Part shown: positions 12,080 to 26,389 of the stretch, in pieces
Layout: each line of letters opens with the position of its first letter
Position numbering within the stretch: position 1 is the first letter of the stretch
From: Hofstenia miamia
Taxonomy: Eukaryota > Xenacoelomorpha > Acoela
DNA length: 64,000 nt
Assembly: GCA_004352715.1 (NCBI GenBank)
Contig: SCFE01000118.1
Coordinates: 1,369,671 to 1,433,670, forward strand
Reading direction: 5' to 3'
The notes under the pieces: generated by a model
What the model was told of the DNA's origin: nothing
The model's input: only the letters and a program-made list of their open reading frames with translations
The model's database searches: none
Program-made: the position numbers and the translations under genes

Positions 12080-12507
12080 TATATTCTGGGAAAATCAGAC
12101 CATTTCATTTTCTAATTCAGAATAACAAAAAATCGTCTTGCTCACCCTTGACATAAGTGAAGCGACTTCATCCTTGGTAAACCCACAATTTTCCTGTCCC
12201 CATTTGGTAGAGCGAGAATAAATTGGGCTGTAGATATAAGAAGCACTTAGTGGAATCCATTTGTAAACGAAAAGGACGGACAATATTTGATTCATGATTC
12301 CGCCAAAAACATATCACCACCACTGAATTCGGGTTTCAACTTGACAGTTTCTTCATCATTAACCAACATCCAACCATGATCAAGCCCATCCGAAAGATCT
12401 AATGTTGCTCAACATCCGTCAGCAAACTTCACATGTTGAAAGCTTTGACTTGGGTATTTTGTCAATCATTTAACTCATTTTTGCTTGTGGATTGATTTCA
12501 GAGAAGG
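12080..12507. other. Non-coding spacer
   Basis: Lies between the mariner relic and the 3' tail of the minus-strand LINE. Nothing recognised. Confidence 0.4.
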
Positions 12508-15430
12508 TAAGATAAGATAAGATATTCTTTATTCAGATATTTTCAATTACAAGACTGGTTATTAGCTGAATAGCGTGAAGAATGATAACACGACATAACT
12601 ATAATATTTACAAAAAAATAAGACTGCAAAATCTGTTCTGTTCAGGCTATGGAAATTAAGTGTATTGTATAATCTTTATTGTAAAATTTGAATCCTAACC
12701 ATGATTTACCCAAAATGAATTTTTCTTTCAACATAAAGGCTTTCAATTTTCTTTTAAACTTAATTGCATTTTAATTTCATTTGGTAATCGATTCCAATTG
12801 CGAATTGCAAATTTATTAAATGATTTTTGCTTGATTATTTTACAAAATTTAATGCTAGTATAATGATTAGTTCTTATATTGCGCTTGTGACAAAATTTTG
12901 GAATTATAAGGGGGTACTTGATTTGCTATTTTCAAAAACTTGATCAAAACATTAAGAATAAAAAGTTGATTTAGAAAGAGCATGGATGACAAAATATAAT
13001 TTCTTGATTGGAGGAGTTTTTCTGACAAACATTTAATGCCCATTTTGGCAGATGGTAAATGTTCAGCTACGTGTGATATTGTTATGATACTCATTGCCAT
13101 GCGCTTTAAGATTTCTTCTACTTGCAGCTTGTATGTTAATTTTGAGGCAATAGTTATGCTTAAAATATTCTTTAGGAGAGATTGAGGCGTTATTAAAAGT
13201 AAATGAAAAATTTGGTAGCAATGCACTTTTTCCGTGAGGATTCAGGATACAAAATTCATTTTTTCACAGTTGTTCAATTTGTGCATGTTAAAATATTTGC
13301 TCAATTTTTCACAATTTTGTTCTACATCATTTATTGCTTGATTTAAGGATGTATTTCCACTAAAAATGCATGTATCATCGGCGTATTGAATCGATTGACA
13401 ATATTGCTGCATTCGTTTACATATATGTTAAAAAGTAGGGGTCCTAGAATGTTACCTTGCGGTACTCCATTTTTTAAAGATAGCCAATTAAAGAGAGTAT
13501 TATTTAATTTGACGCACTGAATTCTGTTGGTTAGATAACTAGATATTAATTTAACGCTACTTTCAGGAACGCCTAGCTTTTCTAATTTCATATATAAGAC
13601 ATCGTGATTAATAGAGTCCAAAGGTTTTGAAAGATCGAGGCAGGCCACTGCAACAAATTGGTCAGAGTCAAGAGATGATCGCCAATTTTTGGTAGCATAC
13701 AAAAGAGCATCATCAGTTGAAAAATTGTTGAGGAAACCAAATTGTGTTTTTGACATTAATAGTTGTTTTTAAAGGTGGTCACTAATTTGATTATGTAAGA
13801 GTCATTCGAAAATTTTACTTATTGGCGAAGTTTTGAGATCGGCCTATAATTAATAGCTAAAGTTGCATCTTTCTTTTTGAAAACCGGAGTAATATATGCT
13901 TGTTTCAAACAATTTGGAAAGCTGTTCTGTTTTAAGGATTCATTGAAGATGAAATTTAGATGTTCAGCAATTATAGAGGCAATTGCTTTTAATATCCAGG
14001 AAGGAATTTTAAATGGACTAATAGATTTATTGGGTTTTAGTTTATTAATTGCTTTAATCATTTCGTACGTAGTCGAAAAACGAAAAATGAATCGAGGCAT
14101 TTTATTATTACTTTTTGGTGATTGATATTTGATATAAGGTCCTTTAAATTTTCCCAAGTTAACAAATGTTTCGATTAGTACATTAGTAATGTCAAAATAA
14201 TTTGTAAATGAGTTCCCATCAGAATTTCTAACCTCCTCAATTATTGTAGTTTTAGATTTTCCATTGTCAGCAATTTCATGAATGAGCTTCCACTTGGACG
14301 TTGGTTTGGTAAAATTTTGAATTCATTTTTAATATATTTATTAAAAGATTTACGATTTTCAATATTTGATAAATTTCTTGTTTTTTTATAAGCTAATAAA
14401 TTTTCGCTAGATTTTTCATGAGAGATTTTTAAAGGCGTTGTTCTTTTCAATAATCAATTTTTTGCATAAATCAGTTAACCAACGTTTCGATTTGTTATAT
14501 TTAGAGGAAGAATGTTTAAAATTTTTTATTAAGTAAGATCTTCTTTTCTGGACAGAAAATATTAAGTTGTTTTTCAAAGATGGAAAAAAAATTTTCCTTC
14601 ATAGAATTAGTATCTTGTGCATAATACACTTCATGCCAATTTTCTATAGTCAGTGATAATTTTAGTTTTTCAACATAATGATTATTTCTTTGCATAATTG
14701 TGGTCCATTTCCTAACTATTGAATTTACTGGTTTCATTTTTATAAAGCTAATAGAAGTAATGCAATAATCGGAGAACGGACATTCAGCAGTAAAATGTGT
14801 ACATTTTGAAAATCATAATCTGACAATATGAAATAATCAATAAGCGTGCTACTCATTGTAGTGACCCTTGACGACGTAATTTTATTAACAATATTCATAT
14901 TAAACATATTTAGTAAAATGTCAATTTTATCTCGTTCTTTTTGGTCCAATAAATTAATGTTGTAGTCTCCCATTAAAACAATATCTTTATATTCAGAAAC
15001 AGCTAAAACCAATTCATTTTCCAATTGCTCAATGAAATAAATCGAATATTTTTTGTGCGGAGACTAAGAAATATTTATCAGTTGTTTTCTATATGTAGCA
15101 TTTTTGATATTTCTACCCACAAGCTTTTAAATTTAGATAAGTCGCTACACTTTATATCTTCGCGTAATTCAGGTTTGAAGAATTTTGGTATTAATAATGA
15201 GAGTCCTGCACCACTCGATTTTCCTAATAGATTATTAATTTACATACCTTTTCTAAACAAACAAAATAATTTATTAAAAGACCAACAATTATCAGTCTTG
15301 GTTTGACAACCAGGTTTCCGAGATTCCTAGAATAACATCATTTTTAAAATTGAACATAAATTGCATAAATTCAAAATTTTTTTTTGACAGGTTTTGAAAA
15401 TGCATATGCACATAGTTAATAGTGTTTTTT
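12508..15430 (-). mobile_element. 5'-truncated jockey/CR1-like non-LTR retrotransposon, decayed
   Basis: On the minus strand the domains follow LINE order. Endonuclease: SLSKKN, then DVILGISETWLSNQD near 15300-15350; GAGLSLLIPKFF; DIVLMGDYNINLLD and STLIDYFILSDYDFQN at 14740-15024. Reverse transcriptase: KLNPNKS-type fingers with YITPVFKKKDATLAINYRPI at 13819-14157, then STDDALLYAT, LDLSKPLDSINHDVLYMKL and NGVPQGNILGPLLFNIYVN at 13343-13756. C-terminal tail: FNKFAIRNWNRLPNEIKM near 12760-12830. The 3' end reads AATAAAG followed by repeats of TTATC (12508-12530 on the plus strand as GATAAGATAAGATA). Stops and frameshifts break every domain, and the YADD box is lost or frameshifted. No ORF1 was seen. 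Confidence 0.88.
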
Positions 15431-16442
15431 ATTCAATTTTTCGAAATAAGTATTGTAATCTAAAATCGGGCCAGGGTTCTTTTCAGTGCCATGAAGAATT
15501 AATAATAAGAAAAAAGTATTGAGATACTTAGTAATTTTTTAAAACTGATAAACACGATGAAGATGTTTTTGTTGTTGATAGGAAAATATTTAATTAATTT
15601 ATAGTAGCATAATATTCTTCTTTTTTATATTCAAAACATGCATAGTTCCATATTTTTTATCACTAAAAAATAAATTAAGTCAAAAATAAGTTAAGTTAGG
15701 TTTTTTACAGTTCTACCGTTAGCAATTATATGCAAGGCCTTGTAGCAGGTCATCCTGCATATATCTGCATTTAGAAAAAATTTTCAATTTGTGGACAATA
15801 GATTTTGTTCCACCGATCGCTTGATTTTAGTATTGTCTCTCGGACGTCTTCCTCCGGTCGCCTTTATCGGAACATTGTCTTTATGAATTTCCAACAAACT
15901 GTTTAATAGTATGATAACAGTACAGCTTTCTAAGAAATTGAACAAGGAGTATCTTCTTGGCATCTAGCAAGTCGCCAAATTGTCCCAGGGATTGAGATAG
16001 CAAATAGTGTTTCAATATCTGTAGAATTTGATAATTATGCAATTTAATAATGTGTAAATAGCAGGTTAATTTACATATTAGAATGCTAATAATTATAAAC
16101 ATTTTGTTCCGCAAATAGCGGGAAAATTAATATTCTAGTATACACGCACAGTAATGGTTTTTGTGAGACCTTGACTACTTATTGATAAGTGATGGTTAAA
16201 AAGTAATTTTTTGCATTTGCATAATATTTCCAAACACAAAGTAGATTATAACAAATATTAAGAATTGACTTAAGCATAAATGAAATAAGTTATGCTGTGA
16301 TGAAAACAAATATTATTTCTTAGGTTTTGGGATACAATGATTACTTACTCCCACTAATGCAATGATTTTAAGTTTGTTATGATGGGCATGTTTTAGATTT
16401 CTACTTTTTAAAACGCATATAGAAAGGCAATCTAATTATTAA
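15431..16442. other. No recognisable gene
   Basis: AT-rich spacer between the LINE and the piggyBac-like element. The minus-strand frame at 15881-16114 shows no family resemblance. Confidence 0.45.
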
Positions 16443-18164
16443 CCTGCATACTGTCATTGGGTCAATTTAACCCACTTAAAATTTGAAGCTCCCCCTACAG
16501 CTTAAAATTATTGTTGGAAGCCTATCGTTTTGTGACATCTTAGAATAGTTCGCTATTGATAAGAATCAGTTGTGATTTTAATATGTGATAATTTTTAGGC
16601 AACCAGCGTGTTCCTAAAGTTTTTATCAAAGCGCAATGCCATTAGTGGGTCAACTTGACCCATTAAAAAACTTGAATTTGCGTGAACATTTCTACTCTAT
16701 TAATAAAGGTCTCTTTATGTACGAAAGACCACAAAGATATAAGGAGAAGCTGGAATCTTTATTATATTTTTGATAAAAAACCTTAGAAGATAAACGTTTT
16801 ATTATATTTTACCATTTTGATTAGAAGTTATACTTTTATCCAATTTGAGAATTAAATATTGCACCTTAGTTTTGATTTTAGTTGAAAAATAAATGTCTCG
16901 TCGATATGCTGAAAGAAAGAGTAGCGCAAAGGCCTTTTTGGCATCAATATGAATTAGATGGCGATAAATCAGAAAAATGTGAGGATGTATTCAAGTGAAG
17001 ATGAAAATGATGTAGATTTTGATTTGGTAAAATAGTTTCTATGTTATAATGACATGACAAAACCATGTATATAGCTAAAAATCCCAATAATGATTTAGGA
17101 ATCAGGTGATGAAACGAACGACGAAATTGAGAATAATGATGTTGCTGAATTTTATTCCAATCAAATCCCATAGTAATTTTATAAAATATTATATTTTGTT
17201 ATTCTTTATCTCCCACTTGGATGACCAGCTGAAATAATCTTATGTACCAGGACCATATTACCATTGATGAAATGCTTACTCCTTTCAGAGGAAAATGTCT
17301 ATTTCGTCAGTATATTAGAAATAAACCAGCAAAATATGGCATTAAAATATGGTATTATGCGACTCTGAAACGTATTATCCTTTCAATAGACAAGTTTACC
17401 TGGGTAGGAGTGAATTCGAGAAGCTAAACAAGGAGATCGTGTTGTTCTTGATCTTGCCAGACCACTCTTCAACAGTGGAAGAAATATTTGTTGTGATAAT
17501 TTTTTACATTTTTGAGCTCGCCCAAGAGCTGAAAACAAAGAGGCTAACGATTTTAGGCGAGCAGTAAGAAGATGGCCAATGAAACTTTTTATGACTATGG
17601 TTGACATTTCCGGAATTTTAGCCTTTTCGCTTTACAACAATATATACAATCCACATGGAAAGAGAGCTAGGGGGGCAATTCTTACTTGAAACTGCTAATT
17701 CTCTTCTAGAAATTAGCATACGTAGTAGAAGCATTCCCTAAGAATATTACCTGTTTCGAAAGAGATTATAATGCAAACCAGATTTTCTCAAAACAATGCT
17801 ACTCAGACAACAACCTGTAACCCAAACTGTTCAAATTCGAGGAAAAGGAGGAAGATGCTACATGTGAACACAGTTCAAACTCCAACAAGTATAGTACTAA
17901 ATGTAAAACATGTAATAATTATATTTATTCCAGTCATTCTTAGCCTTACTTTGCAAAATATGTTCCAAATAATGTTTAGAAATGTTTTTTATATGGGAAT
18001 AATAGAAATAGAACCCTACAACTCCCATAAAAACTTTAAACACACAAAACTGAAATATTTGTGAGAAGATATAGAAAAATCATTCTATCATTCATTTAGT
18101 ACATATATATAAGTGGGTTAAAATGATCGAATGGCTTAGGCCAAAAGTCAATGGCAGTACGGGG
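16443..18164 (+). mobile_element. piggyBac-like element with decayed transposase
   Basis: TTAA (16439-16442) precedes the left terminus CCTGCATACTGTCATTG. The right end, read in reverse, is CCCCGTACTGCCATTG, flanked by a mutated TTGAA. Subterminal palindromes occur at 16458-16474 and 16646-16662 (TGGGTCAACTTGACCCA). The transposase relic runs about 16893-18063. It starts MSRRYAERKSS; 17242-17427 has ITIDEMLTPFRGKCLFRQYI and NKPAKYGIKIWYY. A second frame continues SETYYPFNRQVYLGRSE and LAQELKTKRLTILGEQ. Past further stops it ends in a Cys-rich tail (CYMC, YSTKCKTCNNYIC) like the piggyBac C-terminal zinc-binding domain. Several frameshifts and stops leave it inactive. Confidence 0.85.
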
Positions 18165-18194
18165 TTGAACACGGTAGAATCAAGAATCGTTTAA

Positions 18195-18656
18195 CCCTAT
18201 TCGACCTGGAGAGGTATTTCCTCGACCAACTAAACTTTTAATTACTACTCAAAAAATTCTGGAGGTTTCTTAGCGAGTTTTTCTAACTCTTATTAAAGGC
18301 CATAACGCGCAAATTATTTTTTGAATTAACTCCTCATTTTAGATATGATAGTTTTTCAACAAGGAGTGCGAACCTTGCAATTTTTGGAAAAACCAACAAT
18401 TTTTTCAAACTAAGTTTAAGTCAAACAAAACTATATTTGATCATTTCGGACTAAACTAAGAAATTCTAACATTTCCAAACGTTAAAACCATTAGCTATAT
18501 TTTGAAAAAATCCACAAATTTGTCCTTTGTAGACGTTGAGAAAAAATAAGTAGTTTCCTTAAGTCTAAACATTCTCAATTGATAGTACCTAAATCAGTAA
18601 TATTCTTGCGAAGTTTCGTTTTCATATCACAATTCGATCCAGAGCTAGATAAGGGT
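18195..18656. mobile_element. Possible TTAA-flanked MITE related to the 37917-38486 element
   Basis: TTAA at 18191-18194 is followed by CCCTATTCGACCTGG, close to the terminus CCCTATTTTACCTGG at 37917. A degenerate inverted counterpart (CCAGAGCTAGATAAGGGTT) lies at about 18637-18656. No clean TTAA is left on the right, so the boundary is uncertain. Confidence 0.4.
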
Positions 18657-19646
18657 TGGAATCCCCAAGTTCTGCGGAGCCTAAAAAGCCCAGACCTACA
18701 TAAGATTAAGACTCAATGTTCTGATGCCCAAATCAAGCTTTCAAAGATTTTCTTATAAAAATTATTTTTTGTAAGCCGATGCATAGTTCTTTTCACGAAA
18801 AGCTAGTTATGGTGGAGGAATTATAACCATGGTCAATTAAATTTATATAATTTATTAAGATAGTGTTTTCTTGTTGTTTACATAATTGCTTTGGCATGAA
18901 TGCATGCCACACTTAGAAATTTTTTCAAAAAAAATTGCCATTAAGTAGATTGAGTCATAGAGAACTATTTCAAGACTTCAGTAAAAGCTCAACATCACAT
19001 TTATTCTTACACATACAACTTAAAATAATTTAGAAATTGTGAAGAATGTTAATGGTAATTGATATATCCTACATTATACATTTAAAATATAAAATAGAAA
19101 GTATGGGCACTTACGGGTAGTAATTTTGTAAGGGATTCATACTTCAAAATAAAGTTTCTTTTTATAGGAACTGTTTAATGCAAATACTTTCAATGCTTGA
19201 CTATTGACACATTGCACTGAAATTCAAATAGCTTGACCTGCTTTTTAACTGAGTCAATTGAATAAAAACAGACCATCTATTTTAGAAGTTGCTTAACGCC
19301 TTCGCTATAATAATAAACAAAAGGATTTGTACCATGTTTACTTCACTTTAGTTATGCACATGAGAAATCTTACTTACAATGTCTAAGAACTTCTATTAAA
19401 GAAGTGAATTTGAATTCACTTAAACAAAAGCAATTTTATGAATAAAATAATTTTTCAACAATATAGGACATTTTATACTGTAATGTTAGTGTAATCAGGA
19501 AATATTTTTGATGGAACAGAAACATTTTGTTTCACCACAATTTTATATAGAATTAAAAATATATTTTACTAAAAACAGAGATACTCATTTTAGAATTATA
19601 TTAAAATAACTTCCCATAAATATGCACACTATTCTTTTCAAGTATT
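18657..19646. other. Downstream (3') flank of the KYAT3-like gene
   Basis: No coding region was found. It probably contains the 3' UTR of the minus-strand gene whose stop codon is at 19647-19649. The polyadenylation site could not be fixed. An AATAAA on the minus strand occurs near 18999, about 650 bases past the stop. Confidence 0.4.
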
Positions 19647-19706
19647 TCAAAGTTCTTTTTTCCATTCTTTCAAAACGTCTGCTGCCCTTTTAATTGTTTC
19701 TGGTTG
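19647..19706 (-). CDS. KYAT3: KYAT3-like exon 10 (last)
   Basis: A 60-nt terminal exon follows an acceptor reading TTTAG. In phase 0 it encodes [18 protein letters not shown] and a TGA stop, matching the short amphipathic helix that ends the family. Confidence 0.88.
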   Translation of the reverse strand, partial: QPETIKRAADVLKEWKKEL

Positions 19707-22700
19707 CTAAATAAAGTCATTAACTTACGAAATGATTACTCAAATATTACTGAAAACTCCAAAAAATTGCATATTCTTGTATTTGATAATCATTACTCCC
19801 TTGTCCGTACATTTGGGTTAAAATTATAATTTGATGGGAACTAACCACAAATGTTGTGGGATTTACAAAAGATACTTTTGTGTTTACACAATCACACCTG
19901 ATATATGGATTTAATTAATGCATTTTAAATTTTTTAGGTTATGGCTTTAGTCATGAATATAAAATTTCGCTATGGAATGGTCTGATGTAAATGAATACTG
20001 GATTTTGGGGGCTGATAAGCAGTGTTACTTAACCAAATGTAGTTTAATAAATAAATACGGAGTTAATGTCTTCGACTTGGAATTGATGAATCAAATATGC
20101 GTTGGGTGACTTATATTAGCCACCAATATCTTCAAAATAAGGCGACTTGCATGCAGACAATAAGTTAAAGTACTCCCTACAAAATGTCTGTTGTTCACTG
20201 TAAAAGAAAAATAGCAAAAATCACTTTGATAGCAATTTGTGTATTCAAAGTATTTTCAGGATGAAATATCAAATTCAAATGTTGCAATCGCTTCAGACGA
20301 AGGTAACCCGCTGAAATCATTGAATTTTTAAAAATTAAATTTTTTGAATACAAATATTTTCCGATATTGTGGATTTCTTGTTTTTAATGTTTTGTTAATT
20401 TCAAAGAATGAGCAAGAACTGATAGGCATCGATCCAACAAGAAAACATATCTAAGCGATCGTAATGGGTAAAAACTTTTCCAATCCAATCTGTGCGCTAT
20501 TTTTTGCAATAAAAAATAGAATTTTGTGCTTCCAAAGTCAGTATTATTTTAAAAGTAGAGTATCTAGAATTAAATCATTAAATACAATTAAGTAAAATGA
20601 GGGCAATTTTCTAGATCAAAATTTCAAAAGAAACAATTCGTATTGTGTGTACATTAAACAGTAACGAAAACATCTCAATTTAACACCATTATATGTCGAT
20701 AGGATCAATATCGCAAGATCTCTAATCTCTTTGTAGGTTTACAGATACATGTATTGTTTCAAAATTTTTAACCCTAAAATGCCTGAGTGGGGAAGTTGAC
20801 AACCTTGCATATCTTAAATGCCTTTTTAATGCCGTATGAAATTAGATTTAAAAAAAAGATTATTTTGTTTTTCTGATACTAATATTTCATTTGTTTTTTT
20901 GTTCTTGAAAGCTTTCTTAGGGTGATCAATTGTGGCAACTTCAGACATTAAAGGGTACCGAATTTTCAGGCATTCGAATATTAAAGAAATATAATTGAAA
21001 TTGTGGTTGATTTGCATGTCTGCATACAGTTGTTGACAAACGTAGAAACACACAAATCTAACAAGTCAATTGCATGTTGTCCATGCACGTATTGATTTTT
21101 AGCTTTGACAGCGAATTTTCTCTAAATTTTAAGTTGTCGATCAAAATTGCATCTACATAACCGGTTGCATAAACGACATTTCGTCAATTTTCGAACATTT
21201 AGGACAAAAATCACTTACTACGTAACAATACACAGCACTTACTTTGATAAAGCAAACTCGAATGAACTTATCTCCCAGATGAGCGTGATCTTTATTATAA
21301 AAAGCGGTTGGTGGTATAGTAGCCAGCTGCTTATTTTTTATCATCCACCGAACAAACTGGAAATCCTTTGAATCACCGCTCTCATCAAAAGTAAATCCTA
21401 ATATAATAAGTGAATGTAATACAAGAAAAACACCTTCCAACACTAATGTTACCGAACTACTGAAAATAATATGAGCTCGCAATTCGAAGTCATTTTGGAC
21501 GAGAAGGGATAACACTTAAAGGCGCGTTCAGCGAGCAACTTTTCATGTAAATCATTTCGCATAAGTAAAAAAGATGCTCGTCTGCACGCACTTTCATCAA
21601 AAAAGCATACATCAAAAAATTCTAGACTGAACGCACATTGTTCAAATTGATACACAGCTGGCATAATTTTGACGTAGTTTACATTAGTCATTTGAACGAT
21701 CAGTAATTACCGATTTTGTTTTGGGAGAGATTTTCTCAACTAGCAGTGAAGCTAAACTATTTTAACTTCAAAATGAACACTGATGACATTGAATTCTAAA
21801 TGTTTCAATTTTTTAAACAATTAGCAGTTATTCATTGCAATGAAGCAACAATTATTTTTCATAGATTATGCTACTGAATTGTCAATATATATTACATGCG
21901 AGTATAACTAATTGAAATCAAATTATATGGACCAAAATGGACGCATTTATTGAAATTTAATTATATTATTCAATTATATAATTACAGCCAACTAAACCAG
22001 TAATTTTCCCATTTGAATAGTAATGCAAACCATATTAAACATCCAATCAAATGCGTTTTTTGATTTTAATGTTTTGAATGAATAATTGAGGTGTTGACTA
22101 TAATTTCCCCATGTGATAAAAAACTTAATTGATGAATAAATAATGCTGGCCTGAACGCAATTTCACTAAATTGATGTTAATAAAAAAACGCTCTATGAAC
22201 GCTCCCACATTTTGATAGATGCATCAAAAAAAGCATACATCAAAAAGATGCTGGTCCCAACGTACTTTCATCGAAAGATGCGCATCAAAAGCTGCTCATC
22301 TGAAAGTACCTTAAAACGTAATCATTTTTAGATCTTGAAACACAGGTGAGATCTGGGAAAAATTTTAAAAAATCACGTATTTGAAAAAATTCTTACGACT
22401 GATAAGTTCAGGAAATATTCATATTTAAAAAATTTTAAGCAAATTATTGTAGGGCTGTTCATTAACCACAAACAGCCTGGTAGTTCTGCGAAATTCTTCA
22501 TTATCCTGAAAATTTTTTTAAACGCTTATGTCTCAAAAACTAATAAAGATATCCAGGATCTGAAAACACCATGGGATTGAGGCCCGGGACATTTGACATG
22601 CACACGCACGCCTCACTGGGTTTGGAAGGTGTATCGACACATCAAAATACAGTTAAAGTTGATTGTTGATCCCATGGGCTTTAAACCATATACTTAGCTG

Positions 22701-25700
22701 GGCAGTAGGTTTGGAGAGAATTCAAATATTTGTTAAGCAATCAGAATTGTCAATCAAAATTAGTTAATCTTGTTAAGTACCTTAGGCACAGCAATAAACC
22801 TAACCATTTGAAAAAAATTTCGAAATTATATCCAATGGCCAAGAAATTTATCCATGCCTCACAATTCCAAATCTTCTAATGAGCTTGGAGAAACCTTTTT
22901 TATAAATATTGCAAAACGGTTTGGCCATCTAAATGGACTCAAGACTGTTTAAGGTTAAGGAAATATTATACATATTTAGTTAGAACAAAGTTATCTGTAA
23001 CAAACCGTCAAAAATTTTAGCATCAATGCACAATTCGAAACTATACGGGTAAAATTAGGGAGTCTTAACATGCGGCTCTACATTGTTTGTATATAATTTT
23101 ATAATCCTAATGATAATCGTAATCCAAAGCCTAAGCCTAAAAATATTTTTTATTAAGAGAAATGGCCTACATAAAAGAAGTCGAAGTTATATATTATTAT
23201 AACAGTGTTTGGTTGAAATAATGTCTTCATGGCGATGGAAGGACACATTGGNNNNNNNNNNNNNNNNNNNNNNNNNNNNNNNNNNNNNNNNNNNNNNNNN
23301 NNNNNNNNNNNNNNNNNNNNNNNNNNNNNNNNNNNNNNNNNNNNNNNNNNNNNNNNNNNNNNNNNNNNNNNNNNNNNNNNNNNNNNNNNGGGCATTATAG
23401 CTGTATGAAATGCAAGCGCTAATAGTCTAAAGTTAAAACTAGTGTGAACTGTGAACTTTAGTGCAATAACTTTGAATCGTCATGTAAATGTATTGTATGT
23501 AAACAACACATTACATTAGCAAGTGATTTCAAACCGTGCTTGCGGATAACAGAAAATTCACACCACAAGCATTTCAAATTTTAGCATTTGAAAATATATC
23601 TTTTTCATAAATGAGAATATAGGTATATATAATTGATTAAAAATACAACACTAAAATTACAATAACTGTTATTCAAAATCTGAAATATAGTAAAGTGCTA
23701 CTGTCCATATCCGAATTTTTCTATATTCTTAATGTTAAAAAGTGTTATCACTCATTAGATCAGGCGAAATCAAGACAATACTCAACACAGGCCATAACTG
23801 GTGAAATGGATAAAGCTATTGAGATAGGGAATATTTATGATAGAATATAGTATCTGCCACTACTTACAATACACAAGAATTAAAAATTAAATTTTATAAT
23901 AAACAACAATACCTTAAATATGCTTCGAACACAAAAATATTTTTTAGAAAACAATTGAAATAAGCCTCATAGAAGGATCTTGACACATTTTAGTGATGGT
24001 TGCTTGTGTGTCATTACCTGTGAAAACATAAAATTTTTAACGTCTACAGTTGGAGCAGCGCCTCCTATAGTAATAGGCCGGTAAGCGCATCACCTAACGA
24101 CTACGTAATGATTAGTTTACTGTCTACATTAAAAATAAATGAAACATTAAACGCTTATTTAAATTTGGAAAGTTTTTTACAGGATGATTGATTGTTAACA
24201 CCAAGGCTAACTCTAAAGAGAGGCAATGACGACGAGAGTTAATTGCTTTCTATATTTTATAATTTTATAATCCTTGGGTAAACAAAAGCGATGTTTCATA
24301 ATTTAGTTCCCTCGCGTGCTTTACACTCTAGTAGACAGTGTTATTTCGTTACCTCGTTTGTGCCTATGTGCGATACATTATACTGATACACCATGGGAAG
24401 ATGCTGTTCCGTAGGTGGATGTCGCACTGGGTATCGCTTAACCAAAAAATGAGTTGGCAAAGGGAATTAAAAGGCCAAAATATTCAATTTTTAAATTTCC
24501 AAAGAACAGAGAAACATTAATTCTCTGGTTAAAGACATTGCCAAACAGAATTTCTGTGGATGGAATAACATCCAATATGGGTATTTGTGAACTTCATTGG
24601 TCCTCAACAGCAGCAAATAAAAAAGTTCCAAGTAATTTTATGATTCATACTTAACCAATGTAAATGTAATTGAACATATAATAGGAATTGTTATTCCAAT
24701 AATTACTACAAGGTAGTAACAAACACATTGTGTAATCCGTCGGGAAAGTGGTTCACGTATGTAACCTGCCAAAATTTGGAGCCTAGAAAGTCGAAATTTC
24801 GAGTTGTTGAAAATTTACCCGTCGAATTGTTGATTGGCACGGATTTTCTTAAATTATTTAACAAAGTAGTGTTCAATTTTGGAGCTACTAGTCCCGAATG
24901 TGGACATTTAGCATTAGCATCAACAAGTACATCAAAGGCAAACAGCACGGCGATCAACTTAAAAGAAAAATTATTTGATGAATTTGCTGATGTGTTCGAC
25001 CAACCTTTGTCAAAGCAACATTAAATCTAAATGAGTCTCTTCCTAGAGTGCTTAATCTAAAAAAAGGTTCACGTGCAAACTGCCAACGACTTTGTCCCGA
25101 TCATTAATATAATTGGTAGAAGCTTTGTAAATGGAAAAATTGAAGAACTGGAAAGAGAAGGGATGATACAGCCATCTCAGGCTCCTTACAAACAATGTCC
25201 ATGTAGTGCGGAACAAAGAAAATAAACCGCGTATGGTAATAGATTATAGAATGTTAAACAAAGATACTGTTTTTGACGCATATCCCATAACGAACATTGA
25301 AGACGAAATACGAAAACTTGGGGATTGCAAGATATTTGGAAAATAAATGTTCTTCAGTTTTATCATTTGAGATTCCTATTGATGCCGAAGACAGAGTGAA
25401 AGCAGCTTTTGCAGCTAGTGACCAGTTATGAGAACCGACAAGATTGGTATTTAGGTTGAAAAATGCGATGGCCCAAGCGGCGAAAGTTGGGAAGCTGATT
25501 TTTAATGAAAGTGAGAAATGTGCCTATTTGGTGGACGACGGTTGATTGGCGCGAGTTAAAGGGATGAACTAGACATCAGGCTTAGAAAGCTTCTCAGTCG
25601 TATCAGAAAACTGGGTTTATCTTTGAAAAAAGAAAAATGTGAATTTTTTGTTGACAAGGTTACATTTCTCGGTCACTTTATTGAAAAAAATAAGATTTCG

Positions 25701-26358
25701 CCAAATCCAGATCGAGTCACTCCAATTATCAACTTTACTTAGCCGCTTTTTGGCGATGTGCGATTAATACAAGGAATACATCTGCCGTTTCTTTGAAGTA
25801 GCAGCCCTGCTCTACGAACTCAAAAAAGCAACGAAATAGCCACCATGCGAAGGCATTCTGGGATTTGAAGAAAATCATCAAAAGCTGCGTTGGTCGTGCC
25901 TGATGAAGGAGAATTGACACTTTATACAGATGCTAGCGATTCATCTGTTGTAGCAGTCTTGGAACAACATGGTCAGCCTATTTACTTTTACAGCAAGTTA
26001 TTAGTTGGCCGAAAATTTACACTCTGTATAGATAATCGCGCATGTGCGCTGCTGTTTTCAAACACAAAAGTGAGTCAACAATTGAAAAGATGGCAGATGA
26101 TGTTTTCTGACTATAATTTTGAAACTGAACTGGTGAAAGGAAAAGACAACATAGTAGCCGATGATATTTCAAAACAAGTTGCAATGTAGCTGTGGAGCCA
26201 GACAACGCGAACAGCTGGAAGAAACATCTACAATACATGCACAGAGTTCATAGGGGACGAGATGCCATGTTAGCTGAACTGAAGCGGCAAAAAGGTTTGT
26301 TGGCCTCGACAGTACATAGATGTGATAAAATTTTTATCAGAGTGCATAATAATAATAA

Positions 26359-26389
<31 letters not shown>

